From NCBI GenBank assembly GCA_900759225.1, contig CAAEUM010000022.1:1-8748 (forward strand): a stretch of DNA of 8,748 nt, read 5' to 3'. The position numbers were made by a program, and so were the translations under genes. Below are positions 1 to 6,647 of the stretch, piece after piece; the first letter of the stretch is position 1, and the number at the start of each line of letters is the position of its first letter. This DNA is from Lachnospiraceae bacterium (lineage in GTDB: Bacteria > Bacillota > Clostridia > Lachnospirales > Lachnospiraceae). The notes under the pieces were generated by a model. That model did not search any database. It worked only from the letters and a program-made list of their open reading frames with translations, and was not told the origin of the DNA.

Positions 1-2
1 CT

Positions 3-74
3 ATAGCGGGCAAGAAGAGCACCTCTGAATATGCGCTGTTTGCAATTTGTGCATTCTTCAACAGGAAAGGATAG
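3..74 (+). CDS. possible 3' tail of an upstream gene (cut by window edge)
   Basis: Frame 3 is open from the left edge to a TAG at 72-74, giving about 23 residues that end in a hydrophobic run (YALFAICAFF) and a basic tail (NRKG). This pattern would fit the last membrane segment of a permease. The stop lies 23 bases before the regulator start at 98. An open run this short can easily arise by chance, and I recognise no family, so this is only a possibility. Confidence 0.2.
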   Translation: MAGKKSTSEYALFAICAFFNRKG

Positions 75-97
75 TACCGGCTAAAGGAGCTGCAGTG

Positions 98-811
98 ATG
101 ATGGAAAAAGGAGCGCTGTCGGAAACAGGCAGAACTCACAGTGAAGTTTATGAGGCCTTAAAGCGCCAGATTCTCACATTTTCTATGCCTCCGGGAGAAA
201 AACTCAGCGAGAGTATCCTTTCTGCGCAGATGAATGCAGGCCGCCCTATGGTGCGGGATGTGCTGGCACAGCTGGCAGAGGAGGGCTATATTGTAGTTTA
301 TCCTCAAAAGGGAACAGCTGTAACCGCCTTGCAGCCGGAGCGGATCCGCCAGGCAGTGCACACTCACATTGTACTGGAGCAGGCAGTGATTGAAGAAATC
401 TGCAAAAAGGGTCTGACGGATGAACAGTCAGAAAAATTGGAGCAGCTTCTTTTAGAGCAAAAAGGGATTACAGGCAAGGATGAAGCCATTGACTTTATTA
501 TTGCCGAACAGCAGATGCACTATATGTTAGCTTCTTTCTGCGGAAGGGAATATATGTGGAACGTGTTCCGCACCATGGACTGCGATCTGCTGCGCATTAA
601 TTACCTGCAGTACAGCACCTTTAACTACAATGCCTATATGTCCTCCCTTACAAGCTGGGAGCATACCCAGGTGGAGGGAAGGATGCTGGCAGATAACTTA
701 CGAAGGCAGGATGGGGAAGCGGCACAGCTGCTTTGTGCCAGCCACTACAACAGTGTCCTGTTAAATATGGGTTCCCTGCAGGCGATTTATCCACAGTTCT
801 TTTCCGGCTGA
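98..811 (+). CDS. GntR-family transcriptional regulator, FCD subfamily
   Basis: This is a 237-residue DNA-binding regulator. Residues about 12-78 form the GntR winged helix: VYEALKRQIL, then PPGEKLSE, then a recognition helix GRPMVRDVLAQLAEEG (a variant of the usual SRTPVREAL), then the wing QKGTAV. Residues about 85-220 form the all-helical FCD effector domain. Its usual metal/effector residues are visible as E137-x3-H141, H189 and H216; the first is normally Asp and is Glu here. I chose the ATG at 98 because AAAGGAG lies 8 bases upstream (about 83-89). The TTG-initiated extension to 47 has no ribosome binding site. FCD regulators commonly bind sugar acids or carboxylates and control the adjacent catabolic operon, often as repressors, which fits the permease and dehydrogenase genes downstream. 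Family assignment is firm; the effector is unknown. Confidence 0.93.
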   Translation: MMEKGALSETGRTHSEVYEALKRQILTFSMPPGEKLSESILSAQMNAGRPMVRDVLAQLAEEGYIVVYPQKGTAVTALQPERIRQAVHTHIVLEQAVIEEICKKGLTDEQSEKLEQLLLEQKGITGKDEAIDFIIAEQQMHYMLASFCGREYMWNVFRTMDCDLLRINYLQYSTFNYNAYMSSLTSWEHTQVEGRMLADNLRRQDGEAAQLLCASHYNSVLLNMGSLQAIYPQFFSG

Positions 812-814
812 CGT

Positions 815-825
815 TTGTCAGGCAA
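815..825. promoter_or_regulatory. candidate GntR/FCD operator-like palindrome
   Basis: TTGTCAGGCAA begins four bases after the regulator stop codon. It is an inverted repeat TTG-N5-CAA that matches the FCD-type pattern TNGTNNNACNA at five of six fixed positions (G instead of A at position 8). A second inverted repeat, CTGAC-GTTT-GTCAG (808-821), overlaps it and includes the stop codon. Location between regulator and target operon is right, but short palindromes are common by chance. Confidence 0.3.
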
Positions 826-844
826 TTATGCCGCCGGATAGAAA
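815..844 (+). promoter_or_regulatory. candidate sigma-A promoter for the catabolic operon
   Basis: TTGTCA (815-820) is a good -35 match (5 of 6). It is followed after 18 bases by TAGAAA (839-844), a weak -10 (4 of 6). Transcription would begin near 851, directly at the leader hairpin 850-887, and the TTGTCAGGCAA palindrome would cover the -35. An alternative AT-rich -10 (TATATT/TATTAT, 864-871) lacks a convincing -35. Low certainty. Confidence 0.25.
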
Positions 845-849
845 ATAAA

Positions 850-887
850 GCCGTCCCGCTGGCTATATTATATAGAAGGGATACGGC
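850..887 (+). promoter_or_regulatory. nested inverted repeat in the operon leader
   Basis: GCCGTCCC (850-857) pairs with GGG-AT-ACGGC (878-887, two-base bulge). Inside it a second perfect repeat CTATA-TTA-TATAG (863-875) can form the tip. No T-run follows, so it is not a standard terminator. It could be a leader structure or an operator. With the other repeats here, it accounts for most of the 206-base gap 812-1017, in which I see no gene. Confidence 0.4.
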
Positions 888-948
888 AACTCACAAAATG
901 ACATATGGAAGGGGATGAGTTTCAGTCGTCTGGAGATTCAGAGAAAAA

Positions 949-971
949 GGTTTTCATTGATTTGGAAAACC
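949..971. promoter_or_regulatory. perfect 7-bp inverted repeat upstream of the permease
   Basis: GGTTTTC (949-955) and GAAAACC (965-971) are perfect reverse complements separated by 9 bases. Their centres lie 16 bases apart, about one and a half helix turns. The repeat ends 33 bases before the AGGAGG of the permease gene. It could be a regulator binding site or a hairpin in the leader. It does not fit the catabolite-repression cre consensus because the central CG is missing. Confidence 0.4.
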
Positions 972-1017
972 ATGTGTGTGGAGTAGGAAAATAAAAGAGA
1001 TATGAGGAGGAAATACC

Positions 1018-2406
1018 ATGGAATATGTGATTGGTATAATTTTATTACTTACGTTCTTTGGTCTGGCGTATTATTGTGTTAAAGGCCATAACCTGATGAT
1101 TGGCTTCCTGATCATCACCGTTATTTGGACACTTCTTCCATTAGGCGGAACTTTATTTGTAAATCAGGCTTTCCTGGATGCTAACCCTGTTCTTCAGTTT
1201 GAGGGTTCTAAGGGATTAGTTGGGATTCTTAACAAGATTTATCAGAGCGCACCAGAAGGCTGGGGCACAACGCTTGTAAACGTATGTTGGGGTGCATGGT
1301 TCGGCCGTGTGCTGATGGATACAGGAATTGCTTCCACTCTGATCCGTAAGACGGTAGAGCTGGGCGGCGACAAGCCACTTGTTACAATTACCCTGTTAAA
1401 CATCGTTACAGCAGCTATCTTCACTGCTATGACCGGTGCAGGCCCTGTAATTGCGATCGGCGTTATCGTTCTTCCGATCTTAATGTCCTTAGGCGTACCG
1501 AAGGCGATTGCAATGTTCAGCTTCATGGGCTCCGTTGCAGCTGGTATCTATCTGAACCCTGTAAACTTTGCTCAGTATCGTGCATTCTTCATTCAGCCGG
1601 ATCAGATGCCTGAGTTTACACTTGGCTGGTATGTATCTCACTGGGGTTTTGCAGCTCTGCTGATCATGCTGGTAGCAACCACTCTTCTGTCTGCTATCTA
1701 CCTGAAGAAGTCCAAGACAAGCCATGCCTGGGCAGCTCAGAGCAGAAGCGCAGCAGCTGATTCTAAGAATGCACCAATTTACACACTGATCCTTCCGATC
1801 GTTCCAGTTATCTTAAAGATCTGGCTGGACTTCTCCGTAATCGGCGGCTTCGTGATCGCTGGTTTCGCAGCTCTGTTCCTGTGCGGAAGAATGAAGGGTA
1901 CCTTCAAAGAGAACTGCCAGTTAGTAAACAAGCTGTACTATGACGGCGTTGTTGATACAGCTCCGCTGGTTGGCTTCCTTCTTACACTGCCAATGTTCAA
2001 CACTGTAGCGTCCTATGCATCTCCATACTTCAATGTTATCCTTGGCGGCGTAATGCCAAAGAGCGAGCTGACTGTATGTGTTATCTTCGCAGCTCTGCTG
2101 TTCATGGGTCTGTTCCGTGGACCAATGACACTGGTTGGCTGTGGTGCAGCTACCCTGGGTGTGCTTTCTAACGTAGCATCCTTCTCTGTACCATTCTTAT
2201 ATGCAGTATTTGCAATCCCAACCATCACTGTAAACATCGGAAGCTGTATTACACAGTCCTGGGTTGCATGGGGTCTGGCTTATACCAAGGTTGAGTCCAG
2301 AGACTTCTTAAAGCTGTCCATCCCGAATGCATACTTAACCGGTATTCTCCAGTACGCTGCAGCATTTATCATGCTGGCCGGACTGGGTGCTGAATGGTTT
2401 ATCTAA
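1018..2406 (+). CDS. ion-transporter-superfamily carboxylate/sugar-acid permease
   Basis: This is a 462-residue integral membrane protein with about 12 hydrophobic segments and no cleavable signal. Its central charged loop (about 229-252, KKSKTSHAWAAQS...) separates two halves. Each half has a glycine-rich re-entrant-type motif: AMTGAGPVIAIGV (about 137-149) in the first, and FRGPMTLVGCGAATLG (about 366-381) in the second. This two-halved architecture, and the WGAWFGRVLMDTGIA segment near 91-105, are typical of the superfamily holding GntP, CitMHS and C4-dicarboxylate carriers; I cannot place it in one named family. It presumably imports an organic or sugar acid by ion symport at the cytoplasmic membrane. 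AGGAGG at 1005-1010, 7 bases ahead of the ATG, supports the start. It is the first gene of the operon, where an uptake gene is expected, and replaces the TRAP system found beside yiaKL in E. coli. Codon use is strongly biased, suggesting good expression. Confidence 0.8.
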   Translation: MEYVIGIILLLTFFGLAYYCVKGHNLMIGFLIITVIWTLLPLGGTLFVNQAFLDANPVLQFEGSKGLVGILNKIYQSAPEGWGTTLVNVCWGAWFGRVLMDTGIASTLIRKTVELGGDKPLVTITLLNIVTAAIFTAMTGAGPVIAIGVIVLPILMSLGVPKAIAMFSFMGSVAAGIYLNPVNFAQYRAFFIQPDQMPEFTLGWYVSHWGFAALLIMLVATTLLSAIYLKKSKTSHAWAAQSRSAAADSKNAPIYTLILPIVPVILKIWLDFSVIGGFVIAGFAALFLCGRMKGTFKENCQLVNKLYYDGVVDTAPLVGFLLTLPMFNTVASYASPYFNVILGGVMPKSELTVCVIFAALLFMGLFRGPMTLVGCGAATLGVLSNVASFSVPFLYAVFAIPTITVNIGSCITQSWVAWGLAYTKVESRDFLKLSIPNAYLTGILQYAAAFIMLAGLGAEWFI

Positions 2407-2457
2407 TGCAGATACACCTATATTTCTCTGAATGAAAAGATGAAAACTGAAACAAAA

Positions 2458-2479
2458 CGGACGCGCTGCGGCGCGTCCG
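2458..2479 (+). promoter_or_regulatory. intercistronic hairpin with UNCG-type tetraloop
   Basis: CGGACGCGC and GCGCGTCCG form a perfect 9-bp stem closed by the loop TGCG, which in RNA is C(UGCG)G, a member of the very stable UNCG class. No T-run follows, so simple intrinsic termination is unlikely. A second weaker pairing, GTAT-CCC (2480-2486) with GGG-A-ATAC (2509-2516), adjoins it. It lies in the 150-base gap between permease and HyuA-like genes, which otherwise holds only the ribosome binding site. Likely an mRNA stability or processing element. Confidence 0.6.
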
Positions 2480-2556
2480 GTATCCCCTAACAGATGTTTT
2501 ACCAAAAAGGGAATACGAAAAACAACAACGAATGAATTTGAAAGGAATGGAAAAAT

Positions 2557-4695
2557 ATGGCAGAGCGTAAACACAGAGCTGTCCGTATGGGTATCGACGT
2601 AGGAGGAACTTACACAAAGTGCGTCGCAATGGATAATGAGACCCATGAGATTATTGGAAAAAATGAAGTAAAGACCACACATGATGACAAAAATGGCGTT
2701 GCTGCCGGTGTTGTTCAGAGTTTCCAGAATTGTATGCGCGAGAATGACATTGCGCCGGAGGATGTAGTATTCGTTGCACACTCCACTACCCAGGCTACTA
2801 ACGCATTTATCGAGGGTGACGTAGCAAACGTAGGTGTTGTAGGTGTGGCAGGCGGCGGCCTTGAGGGCTTCCTTGCAAAGCGCCAGCTTGCATTAAAGGA
2901 TATTGTTTTAGACGAAAAGGTCGGCAGAATGATCAAGGTATTTAATACTTTCATCAAGAAGAAAATGCTGACAGAGGATGTTATCAACCAGAACATTGAT
3001 GAACTGCTGAAGCAGGGAGCTCAGGTAATCGTTGCTTCCATGGCATTCGGCGTAGACAGCATGGATGAGGAAATGCTGATTCATGACTGTGCAGAAAAGA
3101 AAAATGTGCCAGTTAGTATGGCTTCTGATATTACAAAGCTGTATGGCCTTACCCGCCGTACACGTACTGCAGCAATCAACGCATCGATCCTGCCAAAGAT
3201 GATGGCAACTGCAAATGCAACTGAATCATCTGTAAGAGAAGCAGGCGTTACCGTACCTCTGATGATCATGAGAGGCGACGGCGGTGTTATGGAGATTAGC
3301 GAGATGCGTAAGCGTCCGATCCTGACCGCTCTTTCCGGCCCTGCAGCTTCTGTTATGGGCTCCCTGATGTATCTGCGTGCTTCCAACGCTATTTACTTCG
3401 AGGTAGGCGGAACAACAACCAACATCGGTGTAATTAAGAATGGCCGTCCAGGCGTTGATTACGCTCAGATCGGCGGACATGATACCTATATCAGCTCCCT
3501 GGATGTACGTATCCTTGGCTGCGCAGGCGGTTCCATGGTACGTATCAATGACAAGGAGGTTGTAGACGTAGGCCCGCGTTCTGCACATATTGCAGGCTGT
3601 GAGTATGCCTGCTTTACTCCTGAGGAGGAGATCGTTGACCCACAGATTGAAATGGTCAGCCCTAAGCCAAGCGATCCAAGCGATTATGTAACCATCCGCT
3701 TAAAGAATGGAAAGCGTATTTGCTTTACCAATACCTGTGCAGCCAACGTACTTGGACTGATCGATGAGAAGTATTTCGCACATGGCAATGCAAATGCAGC
3801 ACGCAAGGCAATGCAGCCGGTAGCAGATAAGCTGGGCATTACCGTTGAGCAGCTGGCAACCCAGATCCTTGACAAGGACTTTGAGAAGGTCAATGCATGT
3901 ATCAATGCACTGGCTGAGAAGTATCAGCTTGACCATGACAGCATGAAGCTGGTAGGCTGCGGCGGCGGCGCTGCTTCCCTGGTTCCTTACTGTGCAGAGA
4001 AGATGGGATTGCAGTACAGCATTCCTGAGAACGCAGAGGTTATCTCCTCTATCGGTGTTGCACTTTCCATGGTCCGCGACGTAGTTGAGCGAGTAATTCC
4101 AAACCCGACCCAGGATGATATCCGTGAGCTGAAGAAAGAGGCAGCAGATGCAGCTGTAAGCTCAGGTGCTTCACCGGATACCGTTGAGGTACATATTGAG
4201 ATCGACAGCCAGACCGGTAAGGTAACTGCGATCGCAACCGGTTCTACCGAGGTTAAGACAACTGACCTGTTAAAGGAATGTGATGAGGCTGAAGCAAGAG
4301 AGCTGGCAACCCAGGACTTCGGACCAAAGGTAAGCGATATTGCATTAGCTGAGAATACAGATAAATTCTTTGTATACCAGGGCACACGCGACGGCAAGAA
4401 GCCGATCCGTATCGTAGATAAGAAGGGCTTTATCAAGGTTCAGTGCTCTGACGGTATGGTTGTAAAGTGTGCTGTAAAGGATTACAAGGAGGTTGTTGAG
4501 ACGATTTGGAAGGATGCTGCTATCTTTAAGACAGACTCCATCCTGCGTCCTGACTTCTATGTATGTGTTGGACCGCGTGTAGGCGATTACAGTGCAGTTG
4601 ATTTAGAGCAGATCTATCTGTTAATGGACCTCGACTTAGGCGACAGAGAGCCGGATGAGGAAGTTATCATTGTAGGTGCTACTACGGAGATTTAA
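2557..4695 (+). CDS. HyuA-type hydantoinase/5-oxoprolinase family ATPase (solo subunit)
   Basis: This 712-residue cytoplasmic protein belongs to the ATP-dependent hydantoinase A/oxoprolinase group of the ASKHA fold. The phosphate-1 loop is GIDVGGTYTKCV (12-23), HSTTQATNAFIEG (75-87) is the usual HGTTVATNA region, MRGDGGVM (238-245) precedes LSGPAASVMGS (259-269), and the second phosphate motif reads FEVGGTTTNIG (281-291), where relatives have DMGGTSTDV. VGCGGGAA (466-473) is the adenosine-side glycine motif. Residues beyond about 510 form an additional C-terminal region of unknown role. Known relatives use ATP to phosphorylate an amide, imide or ketone oxygen and open or carboxylate the substrate, usually together with a HyuB subunit. 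No HyuB is present here. AAAGGA at 2541-2546 supports the ATG. The next gene starts 6 bases after the stop, so the two are likely co-translated. Family is firm; substrate is unknown, and the D-to-E and D-to-N changes in the second phosphate motif may alter or remove classical activity. Confidence 0.88.
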   Translation: MAERKHRAVRMGIDVGGTYTKCVAMDNETHEIIGKNEVKTTHDDKNGVAAGVVQSFQNCMRENDIAPEDVVFVAHSTTQATNAFIEGDVANVGVVGVAGGGLEGFLAKRQLALKDIVLDEKVGRMIKVFNTFIKKKMLTEDVINQNIDELLKQGAQVIVASMAFGVDSMDEEMLIHDCAEKKNVPVSMASDITKLYGLTRRTRTAAINASILPKMMATANATESSVREAGVTVPLMIMRGDGGVMEISEMRKRPILTALSGPAASVMGSLMYLRASNAIYFEVGGTTTNIGVIKNGRPGVDYAQIGGHDTYISSLDVRILGCAGGSMVRINDKEVVDVGPRSAHIAGCEYACFTPEEEIVDPQIEMVSPKPSDPSDYVTIRLKNGKRICFTNTCAANVLGLIDEKYFAHGNANAARKAMQPVADKLGITVEQLATQILDKDFEKVNACINALAEKYQLDHDSMKLVGCGGGAASLVPYCAEKMGLQYSIPENAEVISSIGVALSMVRDVVERVIPNPTQDDIRELKKEAADAAVSSGASPDTVEVHIEIDSQTGKVTAIATGSTEVKTTDLLKECDEAEARELATQDFGPKVSDIALAENTDKFFVYQGTRDGKKPIRIVDKKGFIKVQCSDGMVVKCAVKDYKEVVETIWKDAAIFKTDSILRPDFYVCVGPRVGDYSAVDLEQIYLLMDLDLGDREPDEEVIIVGATTEI

Positions 4696-4701
4696 TATAT
4701 T

Positions 4702-5484
4702 ATGAATAAAGAGGAATTTCAGAAAGCTTTAAAGCCCATTGCAGAAGGCCTCTTTGGCAAACAGGGGACGACGAGGTATGAGCGTCCCCATTTTGCCATC
4801 CGGGCCCTGCCGGATATGCTCCGGGATTTGATCGCGATTGCCCCTGAGGAGTGGTATGGCTATGTGTTTTCCAGGGAACCGCTTAACGGGAAATTCAATG
4901 ATGAACAGAGAAAAAGGTGGATGTGCCAGGCCATTGAATGCGGAAAGGAATATGCTGAAAAGGTCTGCACTGCTTACGGCACAAGGGATTCAGAACAGCT
5001 TGCCAAAGCGATGGGGCTGGATGTATCTTATCCTACTTTTCCGGAGAAAACGGACCGGGTGCTGTTTGCGGAATTCCGCGAACCGGGGAATATAAACATC
5101 TACATGGATGCAGTGAAGAAGGCGAAAAAGTTTTTGGAACGCCCCGAGATTCGTGAGCTTTTAACGGATAAGCTGAATGTCAGCAGGCTGCTTCTGGCCC
5201 ATGAGCTGTTTCACTTTGTGGAGGAAAAATATAAGAAAGAGATTTTTACCAAACAGGAAAAGATCAGGCTCTGGTCCTTTGGGCCTCTTCACAATGATTC
5301 CATCATCATTGCTTTAAGTGAGATTGCAGCGATGGCTTTTGCCCAGGCAGTTACCGGGATTCCTTATTCGCCCTATGTGATGGATGTGTTCCTGGTATAT
5401 GGGTATTCTCCTGAGGAAGCCAGCGGCCTCTATGAGGAAATGATGGCTTATGCAGGCCGGACACCCTGTGAGCCGGAAGGCTGA
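4702..5484 (+). CDS. unrecognised protein with HELFH zinc-metallopeptidase-like motif
   Basis: I do not recognise the family. The 260-residue protein is soluble-looking, with no signal peptide or clear membrane segment. Residues about 163-172 read LLLAHELFHF, an HExxH motif (H167, E168, H171) in a hydrophobic helix. A glutamate in ALSEIAAMAF (E207), 36 residues later, could be the third zinc ligand as in gluzincins. The N-terminal half contains an unassigned helical region with conserved-looking aromatic and charged residues. The ATG follows the HyuA-like stop by 6 bases; its only ribosome-binding candidate is GGAG at 4686-4689, inside the upstream gene and 12 bases away, so translation is probably coupled. 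Codon use differs from the flanking genes: Lys is mostly AAA, Gly often GGG, Arg often CGG or AGG, whereas neighbours prefer AAG, GGC and CGT. It might process or bind a partner, or be a metal-dependent hydrolase; peptidase activity is not shown. Confidence 0.8.
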   Translation: MNKEEFQKALKPIAEGLFGKQGTTRYERPHFAIRALPDMLRDLIAIAPEEWYGYVFSREPLNGKFNDEQRKRWMCQAIECGKEYAEKVCTAYGTRDSEQLAKAMGLDVSYPTFPEKTDRVLFAEFREPGNINIYMDAVKKAKKFLERPEIRELLTDKLNVSRLLLAHELFHFVEEKYKKEIFTKQEKIRLWSFGPLHNDSIIIALSEIAAMAFAQAVTGIPYSPYVMDVFLVYGYSPEEASGLYEEMMAYAGRTPCEPEG

Positions 5485-5521
5485 GTTGTTTAGAATTTTT
5501 ATACATAAAGGAGAGGAAATT

Positions 5522-6571
5522 ATGAGTATTCGAGTTGCCTATGATGAAGTAAAGAAAACAGTAAAGCAGGCATTCTTAAACCTGGGTCTTACTGAGGAAC
5601 AGGCAGAAACCTGCGCTACGATCCACACACAGTCCAGCGCTGACGGCGTAGAGAGCCATGGATTAAACCGTATTCCGCGTTTTGTTGAGTACGTACAGAA
5701 GGGCTGGGTAAACCTGGAAGGAAAACCACAGCTGGTAAGTGCAAAGGGCGCTGTTGAGAATTATGACGGACAGCTGGGAATTGGTATTACAAACGCTTTA
5801 TTCTGTGCTGACCGCGCGATGGAGCTGGCAAAGGAGCATGGCATCGGCTGTGTTGCATTAAAGAATACCACTCACTGGATGAGAGGCGGCACGTATGCAT
5901 GGCGTATGGCTGAGGCTGGATTTATGGGAATGAGCTGGATCAACACCGAGAGCTGCATGCCTTTATGGGGCAGTGATGAGCCAGGTGTTGGAAATAACCC
6001 ATTCTGTATCGCAATCCCAAGAGAGGACGGCCCGATCGTCCTTGATATGGCTATGAGCCAGTACGCATATGGAAAGCTGGGCGTTTACCGTCTGGCTGGA
6101 AAACAGCTTCCATTCCCCGGCGGTTTTGATAAGGACGGAAACCTGACCAGTGATCCAGGTGCGATCGAGGACAGCAAGCGTATCCTTCCTACCGGATATT
6201 GGAAGGGAAGCGGTATGGCGATCGCCCTTGATATGGCTGCTGCCCTTATGGCAAACGGAAACTGCGGTACAGATATGGATGAGGCAAATCAGGGAAGCTG
6301 CACAGGCTGCTGCCAGATTTTCATCGCTTATGATCCATACCTCTTTGGTTCTAAGGAAGAGATACAGGCAATGCTCAACAAGCGTGTTGCTGCTGCTGAC
6401 GCATCCCATCCGGAGCGTGAGGGCGGACATGTTACCTGCCCAGGTGAGCGTACCATTTCTACCAGAGCGAAGAGCATGAAGGAAGGCGTTGTTGTTGACG
6501 AGGTTGTATGGGGACAGGTTTGTGCCATTGCAGCCGGAGACATGAATACAAAGGATATTGCCAGCAAGTAA
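5522..6571 (+). CDS. yiaK: YiaK/DlgD-like 2,3-diketo-L-gulonate reductase (LDH2 family)
   Basis: This 349-residue NAD(P)H-dependent oxidoreductase belongs to the malate/L-lactate dehydrogenase (LDH2, YlbC/YiaK) family. From memory of E. coli YiaK the match is close along the length: ESHGLNRIPRF (45-54, with the family's catalytic His at 46), TTHWMRGGTYAW (116-127), RLAGKQLPFPGGFDKDGNLT (190-209), and ILPTGYWKGSGMAIALDM (221-238). YiaK reduces 2,3-diketo-L-gulonate to 3-dehydro-L-gulonate. Ureidoglycolate dehydrogenase (AllD) of the same family looks clearly more distant. The correct start is the ATG at 5522, with AAAGGAG 8 bases upstream; a longer reading frame from 5450 overlaps the previous gene and has no ribosome binding site. 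There is an insertion-like Cys-rich stretch (GSCTGCCQIF, 258-267) and a C-terminal extension relative to the 332-residue E. coli enzyme. Substrate could be a related keto-aldonate. Confidence 0.88.
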   Translation: MSIRVAYDEVKKTVKQAFLNLGLTEEQAETCATIHTQSSADGVESHGLNRIPRFVEYVQKGWVNLEGKPQLVSAKGAVENYDGQLGIGITNALFCADRAMELAKEHGIGCVALKNTTHWMRGGTYAWRMAEAGFMGMSWINTESCMPLWGSDEPGVGNNPFCIAIPREDGPIVLDMAMSQYAYGKLGVYRLAGKQLPFPGGFDKDGNLTSDPGAIEDSKRILPTGYWKGSGMAIALDMAAALMANGNCGTDMDEANQGSCTGCCQIFIAYDPYLFGSKEEIQAMLNKRVAAADASHPEREGGHVTCPGERTISTRAKSMKEGVVVDEVVWGQVCAIAAGDMNTKDIASK

Positions 6572-6581
6572 AAACTGGCTT

Positions 6582-6625
6582 ATAGCCTGGGAAATTCCTG
6601 ATTTTTTCAGGAATCCCCGGGCTAT
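6582..6625 (+). promoter_or_regulatory. long intercistronic hairpin before the YiaL-like gene
   Basis: ATAGCC...ATTCCTGA (6582-6601) pairs with TCAGGAAT...GGCTAT (6607-6625) around a TTTTT loop. The outer 6 and inner 8 base pairs are perfect, with a G-rich/C-rich middle of a few imperfect pairs. The stem ends 7 bases before the AAGGAGG at 6633-6639, and no T-run follows. It begins 10 bases after the YiaK-like stop. It looks like a stabilising or processing hairpin that protects the upstream message, and could also modulate ribosome access to the next gene. Confidence 0.65.
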
Positions 6626-6647
6626 CTATCATAAGGAGGAGCTTGGA

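Noticed and set aside
733..918. 61-residue open frame overlapping the regulator end
   Set aside because: It lies largely in the regulator in another frame and crosses the inverted repeats, with no ribosome binding site.
1274..1288. cre-like sequence TTGTAAACGTATGTT inside the permease gene
   Set aside because: It is one mismatch from the catabolite-repression consensus, but lies about 250 bases into coding sequence and encodes ordinary permease residues. A chance match is likely.
2335..2781. 148-residue minus-strand open frame spanning the permease/HyuA-like gap
   Set aside because: It overlaps both strongly supported genes in antisense, has no ribosome binding site I can see, and its translation matches no family pattern. 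The gap is better explained by a hairpin and ribosome binding site.
3987..4436. 149-residue minus-strand open frame within the HyuA-like gene
   Set aside because: Composition is Ser/Thr/Ala-rich, as expected of an antisense shadow, and the plus-strand gene is well supported.
5485..5521. internal promoter in the AT-rich gap before the YiaK-like gene
   Set aside because: The gap is only 37 bases and contains no -35/-10 pair at acceptable spacing; only the AAAGGAG ribosome binding site is convincing.
5963..6430. 155-residue minus-strand open frame within the YiaK-like gene
   Set aside because: The plus-strand protein matches YiaK along its length. The antisense frame is a by-product of biased codon use.
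6582..6625. Rho-independent terminator after the YiaK-like gene
   Set aside because: The stem is long enough but has no T-run after it on the plus strand. The T-run is in the loop, and a well-spaced ribosome binding site follows at once.
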